DNA of 64,000 bases from Gammaproteobacteria bacterium (lineage in GTDB: Bacteria; Pseudomonadota; Gammaproteobacteria; Steroidobacterales; GCA-2729495): NCBI GenBank assembly GCA_028285245.1, contig JANQPY010000054.1:1-64000 (forward strand), read 5' to 3'. Shown here one piece after another: positions 7,077-17,461 of this stretch (its first letter is position 1; every line of letters starts with the position of its first letter). Below the pieces are notes generated by a model. The model made no database searches and was not told the origin of the DNA. It saw only the letters and a list, made by a program, of their open reading frames with translations. A program made the translations under genes and the position numbers.

Positions 7077-10000
7077 CTAAGCCGGGCGGCCTGATCCGGC
7101 AATATAGGTGACCTTGGGATCCTGCCGGATCAGCAAGTTACGGGCCGACCATTCGGCGGCGGTGTCGGGCTCGGCCAACCAGCGGAACTCGCCACCGGCG
7201 TACAGCGCCGCCGGGCGACCACCGACATACAGCACTCGATTCCGAGCCGTGGCGGGCACTTTGTCACCCGGCGTAATGATGCCCGCAAGATTCAGCGGGT
7301 CAGCGCCGCAAACCACCACTTCAGCAGCACAGTCCTCATTGCGCATCTTGCGCAGCTGTTCAGCTGCCTCCGGCCAGGCAAACTGCTCGCCTGCAAATCC
7401 GCTGACAAAGCGACCGCCGCGAACCTCGCCGCGCGCCTCCAAACGCCGTAGCTGCCGGACGAGCGCGCGCCAGGGCGGCAATAGGCGCGACTCACGCTGA
7501 AGCACGGCGCGCATTACCACGCCGTAGCGATCGAGTAACACCCGCGCAACCTCCTCGGCCTGGGATTCAGCGGCTATTCGCGTGTTCACCTTGTCCTCTG
7601 CATCGTTTGACGGCGAGAACCGAATCGCTGCCCAGCGTCCAGCCGCATCCACGCTCACCGCGCCCGAACGCCGGGGCCGCGAGAACCGGGCGCGCCTGGC
7701 ATTCGGCGTAATCAGCGCACGCAGCCCCGCAAAACTATCTGCAGTGACCAGTCCGCGACCGACTAACTCCCCCAGCGCGCTTTCGACTTCCGTTCTGAGT
7801 AACCCGGTAGCAACGACCAGATCGGAGAAAAACTGCGCGCCCCCCTGCTTCAGCTCATTAAGCACACGGCCGGCGGAGCTACCAGACTCCAGATCAGCCG
7901 GAGCACCCTGTGCCTGCAGCGCCATCCACAGCGCCAATGCATAACGTGGCACGAGCATCACCGGCGTGTTGCGCACGGGCCCCGGTTTCCTGCCCTCCGG
8001 CACAGGCTCCGCCCTGGGCCTAAACCAGGCGAATTCTCCCGACCGCATGCGGTCATCCAAATCCATCGAGAGATAAGCGCCCGCGCGCGCGGGCAGCAGC
8101 GCCTGCTCCCAAGCGGCCGCAGGCGCCGCAAAGCCGTGCAGCTTGTTTAGTGCGCGGCCGACCGCTTCCGGTCCCTCGCCAGGCTCGCCAACCAGGCCAT
8201 GCCAGCGAAATAAGAACCGCATGTACGCAGCGGGTGACACGGGTTCAACCAGCTTGCGCAAGTCTTTGAGCGTGCGCCGGTGTATGCGCGCGAGCAGACG
8301 CCGCTCGCACCACTGCTCCGCGTCGCCAACGCTGGACCCGTAGCGTCCACGCATCACATAGCCTTCCAATTCGAGCTGCACCAGCGCCTGCTCCACAGTC
8401 GAAACCGCCAAGCCCAGCGGACGCGCCAGCAACGCTGCGGTCACCGGGCCCAGCGTTTCGAGGCGGCTGCGCAAAATCTCTACCAGCGCCTGACCAGCAT
8501 CGTCTAAACCAGCGTTCTGGACCGGTGCCGGCCGAATCACATCGGGCAACGCCGCGCATAGCTCTGGCAAACGCTCGGTGCTCACCAACAGTGTTTCACC
8601 GCCATTGGGATGCACCAAGGACGCCCGGCCGTCGGCCTCAAGAGCTGTCAGCCAGGTATCGACATTGAGTGCTTCGACTTCCCTGGCCGTGAGAAAACCG
8701 CTAACCACCAGTGCATCGTGCAACTCGTCGGCATTGCGCATCAGCGGCCAGGCTTCCTCGCAAACAGCGCGTATCGCTTCCGGATCGAGACTGGCTAACG
8801 CAGCCGCCTCCTCCGGCTCCAGCAGATGCCGGCTGCGGATTGCCTGCGTACGCCGCTCCTCCGCGGGCGCATCATCGAGGAATGCGTAAGGCTTAGCGTT
8901 GATGATTTCCTGCGCCAGCGGCGACGGCGCGGTCAGGTCGCGGCTCACCCATTCGATATCGCCCGCAGCCAAACCGCGCAACACGGATTCCAGACCATTA
9001 ATGTCCATCAACTCGTGCAGGCAGTCCTGAATGGTTTGCTGCACCAGGGGATGATCGGGTACCTCGCGCTCGCCATCGAGGTTCTCGGCGCAGGCAAGTT
9101 GATCGGGAAAAATCACAGCCAGTAAGTCTTCCGCGTCACTGCGTTGAAACTGCGGCGGGACCTTCTTGCCATTGCGACTTCGTCGCACGGCAAGCGCAAT
9201 GCTCGCCACCCAGCGCCACCGGGTTGGAAAAACTGGTGCGCCGAGAAGCGCCTGAGTCAACACATGCCGAACAGAGTCGGCGTGCAGATAGCGACGCACA
9301 TCATTGAGTTCAAAGCTGTGCGTTGGCCCGAGCGACAGCACGAGGCTGTCTTCCATGGCCGCTGCCTGTAACTCAAAGTTGAATTTGCGGCAGAACCGCT
9401 TGCGCAGCGCGAGCCCCCAGGCCCTGTTTACCCGCGAGCCATAGGGCGAGTGAATAACAATGTGCGTATCGCCCAGCTCATCGAAAAACCTTTCCGCCAC
9501 GATTCGCTGGTGCGTAGGCAACGAGCCGAGCGCAAAGTGTGCCGTGGCAAGGTACTCAGCGAGCTGTTCAGCAGCGATCTCAGCCAGACCATGTGTCTCG
9601 GCCAGCCAGCGGCGCGCCAGATCGATACCGCCGGCCGTCATTTGAGCTGAAAAATCCGCGCGCAGCCGCGACACCGATTGCGACAGCTCATCGGTCCGGC
9701 CAGGTGCTTCGCCAAACCAGAAAGGAATCGTCGGCGGCTGCCCGTGCGCATCTTCCACATAGACGCGTCCGGTTTCGACGCGCAGGATCCGGTACGACAT
9801 ATTGCCCAGCTGAAAGATATCGCCGGGCAGGCTCTCGAATGCAAAGTCCTCATTCAAAGAGCCCACGCGCAAGTCTTCCGGCATCAGCATCACGTCGTAG
9901 TCGAACTGATCGGGAATTGCGCCGCCGTTGGTCATCGCCACGAGCCGCGCGGAGCGCCGAGCCCGCACCCGGCCGTTCACCCAATCGACGTGCAAATAGG

Positions 10001-11402
10001 CGCCGCGCCGCCCGCGGCGCGTAGAAAACCCCTCGCCCAGCATCCGGATGATTTCGTCGAAGCGGCCTCGGCTTAAGCTCCGGTAAGGAAATGCTCGCGA
10101 GACCATCGCGAACAATTCGTCCAGCGCCCACTCGCGGGCTGCCACCTCAGCGATCAACTGCTGGGCCAGCACATCCAGCGCCGCGGACTGCGGGACGATA
10201 GCGTCTAGCTCTGCCCGGCGAATCGCATCGAGTAGCGCGGTGCATTCAACCAAATCGTCGCGCGATAGCGGGAACAGGCGTCCCTTAGGCGTCGCATCTA
10301 CGCCGTGACCCGATCGCCCGACACGTTGCAGGAGCGCGGCGATGCCTCGCGGCGAACCCAGCTGACAGACCAGATCAACGTCACCAATGTCGATACCTAG
10401 CTCTAAGGATGCCGTTGCGACCAGGGCCTGCAACTTCCCCTTTTTCAGCCGCTGCTCGGCGTCCAGGCGATGCTCGCGCGACAGGCTGCCGTGGTGCGCC
10501 GTCACTTTATCTGCATCGAGCCGCTCGGCCAGATGCCGCGACACGCGCTCTGCCAGGCGGCGGGTATTCACGAAAATCAGTGTGGAGCGGTGCGCCAGCA
10601 CGAGCTCGGCCAGGCGGTCGTACACTTCACACCAAACTTCACCCGCCATGATCGGCTGCAGGGTGGAGCGCGGGAGTTCGAGCGCCAGATCGCGATCGCG
10701 CACGAAACCCGTATCAACGACCTGGCAGTCTGCTTGAACGTCGCCTTCACCAGTCGAACCCATCAGGAACTTTGCCATCAGTGACATGGGTTTTTGGGTC
10801 GCCGAGATGCCAACACGGGTCGGCGGCTGCGAACACAGCGCGGCCAGTCGCTCCAGCGATAGCGCGAGGTGCGCACCCCGTTTGTTATCGGCGACTGCAT
10901 GCAACTCATCGACAATGACGGTGTTGACCGTCGACAGCATCTCGCGGCCTGATTCCGACGTCAGCAAAATAAAGAGTGACTCCGGCGTGGTAACGAGCAA
11001 ATGGGGCGGGCTGCGTCGCATGCGGGCACGCTCCGCAGACGGCGTGTCCCCGGTGCGCACCGCCGCGCGTATCTCGAGCGGACTTAAAGGGCCAAGACGC
11101 TCGCTGATGCCGGCAAGCGGCACTTCGAGATTCTTATGAATGTCGTTGGACAGGGCCTTCAGAGGGCTCACATAGAGCACACTGGTTTCATCGGGCAGCC
11201 CAAAAACTTCGCCTGCCTTGACGAGCCGGTCGATGACCGCAAGAAAAGCCGCCAGGGTCTTGCCGCTGCCGGTTGGCGCGGCCATCAAGGTATGCGTGCC
11301 GCTGTGAATCGCTGGCCAGGCCTGTGCCTGCACGGCCGTTGGCTCATCGAACTGGCTACTGAACCACTCAGCGACGGCGGGATGAAACAGCTCGAGTGAC
11401 AT
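7077..11402 (-). CDS. lhr: Lhr, large ATP-dependent DEAD/DEAH-box DNA helicase
   Basis: 1441 residues, close to full-length bacterial Lhr (about 1500). The helicase core shows Walker A APTGSGKT (42-49), motif Ia SPLKAL, Walker B VDELHAV with the following RGAHLALSLERL typical of Lhr, motif III SATQKP, and motif VI QRVGRSGH. The winged-helix and long C-terminal domain that separate full-length Lhr from Lhr-core are present. Lhr is a 3'-5' translocating DNA/RNA helicase linked to DNA repair in other bacteria. It appears monocistronic: 64 bp separate it from the LEH-like gene and about 200 bp of featureless sequence from moaA. Confidence 0.95.
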   Translation of the reverse strand: MSLELFHPAVAEWFSSQFDEPTAVQAQAWPAIHSGTHTLMAAPTGSGKTLAAFLAVIDRLVKAGEVFGLPDETSVLYVSPLKALSNDIHKNLEVPLAGISERLGPLSPLEIRAAVRTGDTPSAERARMRRSPPHLLVTTPESLFILLTSESGREMLSTVNTVIVDELHAVADNKRGAHLALSLERLAALCSQPPTRVGISATQKPMSLMAKFLMGSTGEGDVQADCQVVDTGFVRDRDLALELPRSTLQPIMAGEVWCEVYDRLAELVLAHRSTLIFVNTRRLAERVSRHLAERLDADKVTAHHGSLSREHRLDAEQRLKKGKLQALVATASLELGIDIGDVDLVCQLGSPRGIAALLQRVGRSGHGVDATPKGRLFPLSRDDLVECTALLDAIRRAELDAIVPQSAALDVLAQQLIAEVAAREWALDELFAMVSRAFPYRSLSRGRFDEIIRMLGEGFSTRRGRRGAYLHVDWVNGRVRARRSARLVAMTNGGAIPDQFDYDVMLMPEDLRVGSLNEDFAFESLPGDIFQLGNMSYRILRVETGRVYVEDAHGQPPTIPFWFGEAPGRTDELSQSVSRLRADFSAQMTAGGIDLARRWLAETHGLAEIAAEQLAEYLATAHFALGSLPTHQRIVAERFFDELGDTHIVIHSPYGSRVNRAWGLALRKRFCRKFNFELQAAAMEDSLVLSLGPTHSFELNDVRRYLHADSVRHVLTQALLGAPVFPTRWRWVASIALAVRRSRNGKKVPPQFQRSDAEDLLAVIFPDQLACAENLDGEREVPDHPLVQQTIQDCLHELMDINGLESVLRGLAAGDIEWVSRDLTAPSPLAQEIINAKPYAFLDDAPAEERRTQAIRSRHLLEPEEAAALASLDPEAIRAVCEEAWPLMRNADELHDALVVSGFLTAREVEALNVDTWLTALEADGRASLVHPNGGETLLVSTERLPELCAALPDVIRPAPVQNAGLDDAGQALVEILRSRLETLGPVTAALLARPLGLAVSTVEQALVQLELEGYVMRGRYGSSVGDAEQWCERRLLARIHRRTLKDLRKLVEPVSPAAYMRFLFRWHGLVGEPGEGPEAVGRALNKLHGFAAPAAAWEQALLPARAGAYLSMDLDDRMRSGEFAWFRPRAEPVPEGRKPGPVRNTPVMLVPRYALALWMALQAQGAPADLESGSSAGRVLNELKQGGAQFFSDLVVATGLLRTEVESALGELVGRGLVTADSFAGLRALITPNARRARFSRPRRSGAVSVDAAGRWAAIRFSPSNDAEDKVNTRIAAESQAEEVARVLLDRYGVVMRAVLQRESRLLPPWRALVRQLRRLEARGEVRGGRFVSGFAGEQFAWPEAAEQLRKMRNEDCAAEVVVCGADPLNLAGIITPGDKVPATARNRVLYVGGRPAALYAGGEFRWLAEPDTAAEWSARNLLIRQDPKVTYIAGSGRPA

Positions 11403-11599
11403 CGGCTGATAATACCGGCGAATCAGGCTCGCCGGATGAGCCCCGCTGAGCCGATTCGAAACGGAACTATCGGTTCGGTCATAGGGCTACAGGCAAGTGA
11501 TAGACGAAAGGCGGGACGGCGAACAAGCGCCGTGTATTTGAGTAGCCCCGGGCCGTAACGAAGTATCGGGCTGACTGAGGTCAGATCAGCGGACGGCCG

Positions 11600-12685
11600 C
11601 TAACCACCGATGTAGTACATCTCAACCTTATCCCCACCTCCGTCGGCCGCGCGACGCTCACTGTAGCGATCCTCGCGACCCGTCCAGATGCGCTCGATGA
11701 TCGCCAGCAACTCGTCGTCCGTCGCACCCTCGCGCATGGGCCCCTTTAGATCATGGCCTTCCGAGGCAAACAGACAGGTAAACAGCTGGCCGTCGGACGA
11801 AAGCCTTGCGCGCGTGCAGGCGCCACAAAACGGCGCCGTCACGGAGGCGATAAAGCCGAGTTCTCCCGCACCATCGGCGAACGCGTAGCGCCGGGCCACT
11901 TCGCCGTGATACCCCGGATCGACCGGCGTGATCGGCCACCGAGTGTTAATTCGCTCAACCAGCTCGGCGGCAGGCACGGTGTCGGCTGCCTGCCAGTGAT
12001 TTATTGTGCCGACATCCATGTACTCGATGAAACGCACGATCACCCCGCTACCGCGAAAGTGCTCGACCAGATCCAGCGCGGTGTGGTCGTTCACGCCTCG
12101 CTTGATCACAGCGTTGACTTTGATTGGCCCCAGGCCCGCCTGTCGGGCCTCGGCGATGCCCTCCAGAACTTTGTCTTTGCTGCCGCGCCCACCACTCATG
12201 GCTCGAAAGACTTCGTCATCCAACGAATCCAGGCTAATGGTAACCCGATCCAGACCGGCGGCCTTCAGCGCCGCGGCATGCTGAGCCAAAAGAATTCCGT
12301 TCGTTGTTAGCGCGAGATCATCAATACCCTCAATTCCATCCAGATCCCCCAACAGATCGGGCAGCTCAGGCCGCAGCAGCGGTTCACCGCCGGTTATCCG
12401 CAGCTTGTGCACGCCAAGCCCGGCAAACAACCTCGCTAGGCGGGTAATCTCGGCGAAAGACAAACGCTGCTGACTGGAGAGAAACTGAAAGTCTTTGTGG
12501 TATTTGTCTTCCGGCATACAGTACGGGCAGCGGAAGTTGCAGCGATCCATCACGGAGATGCGCAAGTCGCGCAATGGCCGCCGGCGCCGATCTTCAAGCG
12601 GCGTCTCAGCGTGCAGAGGGATAATCGTGCGCGTGCTCAAGGGTGTTTGTCCGAGGGCGTTCGTCTTGGGTAGATTGGGGCGCAC
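11600..12685 (-). CDS. moaA: GTP 3',8-cyclase MoaA (molybdenum cofactor biosynthesis)
   Basis: 361 residues. The radical-SAM cluster motif CNFRCPYC has Cys at 49, 53 and 56. The second Fe-S site in the C-terminal part reads FCGACTRAR...TC, and the protein ends in the conserved Gly-Gly tail (YIGG) needed for activity in the family. MoaA converts GTP to 3',8-cyclo-7,8-dihydro-GTP, the first step of Moco synthesis. The start used is GTG; about 30 residues of loosely conserved leader precede the family core, so a later start is possible. It is divergent from the cluster holding xdhC, moeA and moaB. Confidence 0.96.
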   Translation of the reverse strand: MRPNLPKTNALGQTPLSTRTIIPLHAETPLEDRRRRPLRDLRISVMDRCNFRCPYCMPEDKYHKDFQFLSSQQRLSFAEITRLARLFAGLGVHKLRITGGEPLLRPELPDLLGDLDGIEGIDDLALTTNGILLAQHAAALKAAGLDRVTISLDSLDDEVFRAMSGGRGSKDKVLEGIAEARQAGLGPIKVNAVIKRGVNDHTALDLVEHFRGSGVIVRFIEYMDVGTINHWQAADTVPAAELVERINTRWPITPVDPGYHGEVARRYAFADGAGELGFIASVTAPFCGACTRARLSSDGQLFTCLFASEGHDLKGPMREGATDDELLAIIERIWTGREDRYSERRAADGGGDKVEMYYIGG

Positions 12686-12766
12686 CGTAGCACGGCGCCA
12701 GCCCCCGCGGATTGACCTTTGATAATGGCTTGGGGCGCGAACAAAGCCGTCTTAAATACAGATACT

Positions 12767-12772
12767 TATAAT
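12767..12772 (+). promoter_or_regulatory. Possible -10 box (TATAAT) for the quinone reductase/Moco run
   Basis: A perfect TATAAT hexamer lies 15 bp before the preferred ATG at 12788, giving a very short leader. No convincing -35 box stands 16-18 bp upstream. It is the only AT-rich hexamer in the moaA/quinone-reductase divergent gap. Confidence 0.35.
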
Positions 12773-12787
12773 TCTATTCCAGAATCT

Positions 12788-13783
12788 ATGCGAGCTATAG
12801 AAATCCGTGAGCCCGGCGGCCCCGATGTGCTCACGCTGGTTGAGCGCCCTCGCCCGGAACCCGCGGCCGGCGAATTGCTGATTGCTGTTGAGGCCGCCGG
12901 CGTGAATCGCCCTGACTGCCTGCAGCGACGCGGCGCCTACCCGCCGCCGCCCGGGGCCTCAGATCTGCCCGGCCTCGAAGTCGCCGGCACAGTTACGGCC
13001 TGCGGGGGGGGCACTGAGAGCTGGTCTGTTGGCGACAAAGTCTGTGCACTGCTGGCTGGAGGCGGGTACGCCGGCTTTGCCACCGCGCCGGTTGAACAGT
13101 GCCTGCCCTGGCCGGCTGGCTTCTCTGCAGTGCAATCCGCTGCGCTGCCTGAGACCTGCTTCACGGTGTGGACCAACTTGTTTAAACGCGGCGCTCTTCA
13201 GCACAGCGAATCCGTACTGATCCACGGCGGTGCCAGCGGCATTGGCACAACCGCGGTGCAAATGGCACGTGCCGCCGGGGCGACTGTCTTTGCCACAGCA
13301 GGCTCCGACGAGAAGTGCGCGTTGATCGAGTCGTTAGGCGCTGAGTGCGCAATCAACTACCGGGAAGAGAATTTTCTGGACGCTATTCAAGGCCTGACCA
13401 ATGACCGCGGGGTCGACGTGATCCTCGATATCGTCGGCGGCAGGTATCTGGCTGACAACCAGAAGCTGCTGGCGCTCGACGGCCGATTGGTACTGGTTGG
13501 CGTGCTCGGCGGCGCCAAGGCCGAACTGAATCTTGGTCGCGTGCTGACCGGGCGCCAAACGATCACCGGCTCTACCCTGCGCGCCCAGGACACAGCCGCC
13601 AAGGGACGCATCGCGGCAGAACTCTTGGAAACTGTATGGCCTCAGCTGAGCCGGGGTGAATGGTCGCCAGTCATTCAACAAACCTTCCCCCTGGAGCACG
13701 CCGCAGCCGCCCATGAACTGCTTGAGAGCAACGCCGCGCGCGGCAAGATTGTGCTCACCGTTGCGGAGGCTGACTCTGCATGA
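12788..13783 (+). CDS. NAD(P)H quinone oxidoreductase, PIG3-type zinc-independent MDR
   Basis: 331 residues from the preferred ATG, MRAIEIREPGGPDVL, which is the standard start of this family; the open frame extends 23 codons further upstream. It has a GroES-like N-terminal domain with NRPDCLQRRGAYPPPPG and a Rossmann domain with IHGGASGIGTTAVQ. The zinc ligands of alcohol dehydrogenases are missing. Members reduce quinones with NADPH. Its last four bases overlap the start of xdhC (ATGA), so the two are probably co-translated. Confidence 0.9.
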   Translation: MRAIEIREPGGPDVLTLVERPRPEPAAGELLIAVEAAGVNRPDCLQRRGAYPPPPGASDLPGLEVAGTVTACGGGTESWSVGDKVCALLAGGGYAGFATAPVEQCLPWPAGFSAVQSAALPETCFTVWTNLFKRGALQHSESVLIHGGASGIGTTAVQMARAAGATVFATAGSDEKCALIESLGAECAINYREENFLDAIQGLTNDRGVDVILDIVGGRYLADNQKLLALDGRLVLVGVLGGAKAELNLGRVLTGRQTITGSTLRAQDTAAKGRIAAELLETVWPQLSRGEWSPVIQQTFPLEHAAAAHELLESNAARGKIVLTVAEADSA

Positions 13784-14844
13784 GCACGCGCAAGCTGCTG
13801 GAGGCCTTCGCTGCCTGGTCCCGCGAGCAGGCGGACCTGGTGCTGGTCACGGTGGTGGCGACGGAGGGCTCCACCTATAGCAAGCCCGGCCATCGCATAT
13901 TGATTGGCCCGGACGGCCGCTACCAGGGACTGGTCAGCGGCGGCTGCCTCGAAGGTGATCTGGTCGCGCAGGCCGAGACAGTGCTGGCAGAAAACACAGC
14001 CACTTGCCTTAGCTACGATCTTCGCGCGGATGTCGACGGGGTTTTTGGTCTTGGCGTAGGCTGCGACGGCATGCTGGGTCTGCTGCTGCAGCCCCTGCGT
14101 GCCGCAGCCGCATATGAACCTTTTGGTTCACTGGCCAACGTGATGCATTCAAACACCACTGCGAACAGCGTTGTTGTGGTCGCCTCCGAGAATGCGCGCT
14201 GGCCTTTGGGCGCAACCGCCGTGATTGATCAGGATTCCGTTTCCGCGGGCGACAACGAGCTCTCCGCGCTGGCCGCCAGCGCTGTCTCGCAATTCGCAGG
14301 GGCCGAAACCGCGCTTGTATCACTTGAGCCCGAGGAGGGCGAAGTCACCGTGCTCTGCTCGCCGCTGTGGCCGGTGCCCAGGTTACTTGTTCTTGGCGCG
14401 GGACCCGATGCTGTCCCGCTGGTCAACATGGCTATCGAAGCGGGCTGGCAGGTTACGCTTGCAGACCATCGCGAGGCTTATCTGAACGCTCCCGAACTGA
14501 GTCGCGCGGATCGTCATATCGAGGCGGCACCGGAATCAATATCTGCCGCGGTTCCTCTGCAGGATTTTCATGCGGTCATTGCAATGAGCCATAACCTGGA
14601 GGCCGACCGGCTCTATCTTGAGCAGCTGGCCACCACAGCTGCCGGCTTCGTGGGGTTGCTGGGTCCGCGCGCCCGCCGCGATCGTTTGCTTGATGAGCTG
14701 GGAGATCGAGGTGAGGCCCTGCGCACTCGCCTGCGAGGCCCGGTTGGACTTGATCTTGGCGGCAGTGGACCAGAGGCCATTGCACTGTCAATCCTCGCTG
14801 AGCTTCAGCAGTACTTGTCTGCCACACGCTTCCCGGGCACTTAA
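13780..14844 (+). CDS. XdhC/CoxI-family molybdoenzyme maturation protein
   Basis: 354 residues. The N-terminal XdhC/CoxI domain has the family block EGSTYSKPGHRILI and VSGGCLEGDL (about 30-65). The C-terminal Rossmann-like domain has LVLGAGPDAVPLV followed by MSHNLEADRLYLEQL and FVGLLGPRARR. Family members bind Moco, promote its sulfuration and insert it into xanthine-dehydrogenase-type enzymes. No molybdo-hydroxylase gene lies in the window, so the client is elsewhere. It overlaps the quinone reductase by 4 bp and ends 3 bp before moeA. Confidence 0.92.
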   Translation: MSTRKLLEAFAAWSREQADLVLVTVVATEGSTYSKPGHRILIGPDGRYQGLVSGGCLEGDLVAQAETVLAENTATCLSYDLRADVDGVFGLGVGCDGMLGLLLQPLRAAAAYEPFGSLANVMHSNTTANSVVVVASENARWPLGATAVIDQDSVSAGDNELSALAASAVSQFAGAETALVSLEPEEGEVTVLCSPLWPVPRLLVLGAGPDAVPLVNMAIEAGWQVTLADHREAYLNAPELSRADRHIEAAPESISAAVPLQDFHAVIAMSHNLEADRLYLEQLATTAAGFVGLLGPRARRDRLLDELGDRGEALRTRLRGPVGLDLGGSGPEAIALSILAELQQYLSATRFPGT

Positions 14845-14847
14845 GAG

Positions 14848-16092
14848 ATGAGCAAAACGCCGTCAGCGTACCCGCAGCGGATTGACGTCGGCGAAGCAGT
14901 CGCGCTGATCGCAGGAGAAATGGTAGCCAAGGGCAAGCCAGCCTGGGGCAGCGAGCGACTAGTGCTTGAAGACGTCAACGACCGCGTGCTTGCTCAGGAC
15001 CTGCATGCCGAGCGCGACCAGCCACCGTTCGACCGCGTCACGATGGATGGCATAGCTATTCGTCATGCCGCATTCGCCGGAGGATGCAGGGAGTTCATCG
15101 TCGCTGGAAGTCAGGGAGCAGGTGCTGATGAGCTAACGCTTACGGACAACCAGTGCTGCGTAGAGATCATGACCGGCGCAGCCTTGCCAAAAAATGCGGA
15201 TGCAGTGATCCCCGTCGAGCGCATCGAGCGCCACGCCGACAGGGCAAAGCTGGAGGCCGGTTACTCGCCCAGTCCGGGGCAGTTCGTGCACCCACGTGGC
15301 TCTGATCATCGCCGGGGCGACCTCATCCTGAATGCAGGCGCGCGAATTGGGCCACCCGAGTGTGCAGCGCTTACCGTCACCGGAAACTCGAAATTCGAAG
15401 TGGCGCGCTGGCCAGACATTGCTGTTGTCTCCACCGGTGATGAACTGGCAGACGTGGGCGAACCGTTAGCGCCAACCCAGATTCGTGCCTCCAACGATCG
15501 TGCGATCGTCGCCGCGCTTCAGCGGCGCGGCTGTCCGGCGGCGACACGCAAGCGCTTGCCCGATGATCCGGACGCGCTGCGCCGGTCAATTGCCGAGCTA
15601 CACGAACGGCACGAGCTGCTAATCCTCAGCGGCGGCGTGTCGATGGGCAAGTACGATTACGTGCCCCGCATCTTGTCAGAGTTGGGCATGCGTATCGTGT
15701 TTCACAAGATCTTGCAGCGCCCCGGGTTGCCGATGTGGTTTGGCATGAGCGCCGACGACAAGCCGGTCTTCGCCCTGCCCGGCAACCCCGTCTCAAGCCT
15801 GGTTTGTTGTGTTCGCTATGCGCTGCCGGCGATTGCCAATGCGCAGGGTGAAATCGCGCGCCCGCCCCAGCGGGCTGCACTGGCGAGTGCGGTTAGCTTC
15901 GCACCCGACCTGAACTGGTTCTTGCCAGTCTACCTAAGCAGTGATTCGGCGGGGCAGCTCGTGGCAACACCCAAGCCCACCAACACCTCTGGCGATTTTG
16001 TTGGATTGGCGGGCACCGATGGGTTTATTGCCTTGCCGCGTGGACAGGACGACTTTCCCGCCGGCTTCGTCGCGGATTTCTACGCGTGGTAA
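14848..16092 (+). CDS. moeA: Molybdopterin molybdenumtransferase MoeA
   Basis: 414 residues, normal MoeA length. Family signatures include PPFDRVTMDG, the MoCF-like block LILSGGVSMGKYDYV, and LPGNPVSSLVC. MoeA inserts molybdate into adenylylated molybdopterin to give Moco. It starts 3 bp after xdhC and is followed 56 bp later by moaB, in a run dedicated to Moco assembly and delivery. Confidence 0.96.
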   Translation: MSKTPSAYPQRIDVGEAVALIAGEMVAKGKPAWGSERLVLEDVNDRVLAQDLHAERDQPPFDRVTMDGIAIRHAAFAGGCREFIVAGSQGAGADELTLTDNQCCVEIMTGAALPKNADAVIPVERIERHADRAKLEAGYSPSPGQFVHPRGSDHRRGDLILNAGARIGPPECAALTVTGNSKFEVARWPDIAVVSTGDELADVGEPLAPTQIRASNDRAIVAALQRRGCPAATRKRLPDDPDALRRSIAELHERHELLILSGGVSMGKYDYVPRILSELGMRIVFHKILQRPGLPMWFGMSADDKPVFALPGNPVSSLVCCVRYALPAIANAQGEIARPPQRAALASAVSFAPDLNWFLPVYLSSDSAGQLVATPKPTNTSGDFVGLAGTDGFIALPRGQDDFPAGFVADFYAW

Positions 16093-16148
16093 CCCCAGCA
16101 TGAACATGAGATCTGCTAGATTTCGCTCCTGATTATTCGGAGCCACGC

Positions 16149-16682
16149 GTGCCAAAAGAAGACAAGTCCAAGCGTCCGTTCCTGCCACTGAGCATCGCGG
16201 TGATGACAGTGTCGGATACGCGCGATCTTACGACCGATACCTCCGGCCAGCTTCTGGTGGAACGACTTACGCAGGCCGGCCATGAACTTTCCGATCGCGC
16301 AATAGAGCCCGACGACATCTATCGCATTCGCGCCCGCGTATCGGCATGGATTGCCGACCCTGCGGTTCAGATCATTGTGACGACCGGTGGCACGGGTGTC
16401 ACCGGCCGCGATGGCACGCCTGAGGCAGTCGCACCGCTACTTGATAAAGTGATCGACGGCTTTGGCGAAGTGTTTCGGCAGATTTCATTTGAAGATATCG
16501 GCACCTCATCGCTGGCGTCGCGCTGTCTGGGCGGAGTGGCGAACGGCACCTATATATTTTGCCTGCCAGGCTCGGGTAATGCTTGCGCGACGGGCTGGGA
16601 CAAACTGATCGCCCCGTCGCTCGACTACCGCACGGGCCCTTGTAACCTGGCAGAACTTATCCCACGCCTGACTGAGCAATAG
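16149..16682 (+). CDS. moaB: MoaB/Mog-type molybdopterin adenylyltransferase-like protein
   Basis: 177 residues, one MoCF-biosynthesis domain. The family motifs [19 protein letters not shown] and [12 protein letters not shown] are visible. Its length and the C-terminal [12 protein letters not shown] fit MoaB better than Mog. It would adenylylate molybdopterin ahead of MoeA, although in Escherichia coli that step is carried out by Mog. The start is GTG. gloB begins 1 bp after its stop. Confidence 0.93.
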   Translation: MPKEDKSKRPFLPLSIAVMTVSDTRDLTTDTSGQLLVERLTQAGHELSDRAIEPDDIYRIRARVSAWIADPAVQIIVTTGGTGVTGRDGTPEAVAPLLDKVIDGFGEVFRQISFEDIGTSSLASRCLGGVANGTYIFCLPGSGNACATGWDKLIAPSLDYRTGPCNLAELIPRLTEQ

Positions 16683-16683
16683 C

Positions 16684-17457
16684 ATGCAACCGCTGAAAGT
16701 TCACATGTTTGAGTGTCTGCAGGACAACTACTGCTACCTCGTCCACGATACCGAAGCAAACGTCACGGCAGTCGTGGACACACCAGAAGTGCCTGCGATT
16801 GAGCGCGCACTGGCGGAAACAGGCTGGCAGCTCGACTATATTCTCAACACTCATCATCACTGGGACCATGCGGGCGGCAACGAGGAACTAAAACAGAAAA
16901 CCGGCTGTACGGTTGTCGGCCCGGCGGCAGACCGAGACCGGATCCCCGGGATTGATATCGCCCTGGCCGATGGTGAGCACTTCAAACTGGGTCGGCACGA
17001 AGCGGTCGTCTACGACACCCCGGGCCACACCAGCGGCCACATCGTTTTCCACTTTGCTCAGGACGGCATGGCCTTTGTCGGCGATACGCTGTTTTCCTTA
17101 GGCTGCGGCCGGCTCTTCGAGGGCACGCCAACGCAGATGTGGAGTTCGCTGAGCAAGCTCCGCGAGCGGCTCACTGACGATACGCTGATCTACTGCGCCC
17201 ATGAATACACGCTGGCCAATGCGAAGTTCGCGCTGAGTGTAGAGCCCGACAATCCAGCGCTGGTGGCTCGCGCCAGCGAGGTGGAGGCGCTGCGCGCGCG
17301 AGGCGAACGCACCGTACCCAGCACCATGCGCAACGAGAAAGCCGCTAATCCGTTCCTGCGGCCTGACAGCCCTGCTCTGCAAGCCAGGCTGAATCTACCC
17401 GGCGACGATCTGGTCGCTGTATTTGCCGAAACGCGGCGCCGCAAAGACAACTTCTAG
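16684..17457 (+). CDS. gloB: Hydroxyacylglutathione hydrolase (glyoxalase II)
   Basis: 257 residues, metallo-beta-lactamase fold. The binuclear metal site THHHWDH spans 56-62, followed by DTPGHTSGH and a GDTLFSLGCGRLFEGT block typical of GloB. The C-terminal KAANPFLR helps bind glutathione. It hydrolyses S-lactoylglutathione to lactate and glutathione, completing methylglyoxal detoxification. It is packed against moaB with a 1-bp gap, a link that has no obvious metabolic reason. Confidence 0.96.
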   Translation: MQPLKVHMFECLQDNYCYLVHDTEANVTAVVDTPEVPAIERALAETGWQLDYILNTHHHWDHAGGNEELKQKTGCTVVGPAADRDRIPGIDIALADGEHFKLGRHEAVVYDTPGHTSGHIVFHFAQDGMAFVGDTLFSLGCGRLFEGTPTQMWSSLSKLRERLTDDTLIYCAHEYTLANAKFALSVEPDNPALVARASEVEALRARGERTVPSTMRNEKAANPFLRPDSPALQARLNLPGDDLVAVFAETRRRKDNF

Positions 17458-17461
17458 CCGC

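Noticed and set aside
9539..10024. Plus-strand ORF inside lhr, strongly Arg-rich
   Set aside because: It is a GC-rich shadow frame of the helicase gene.
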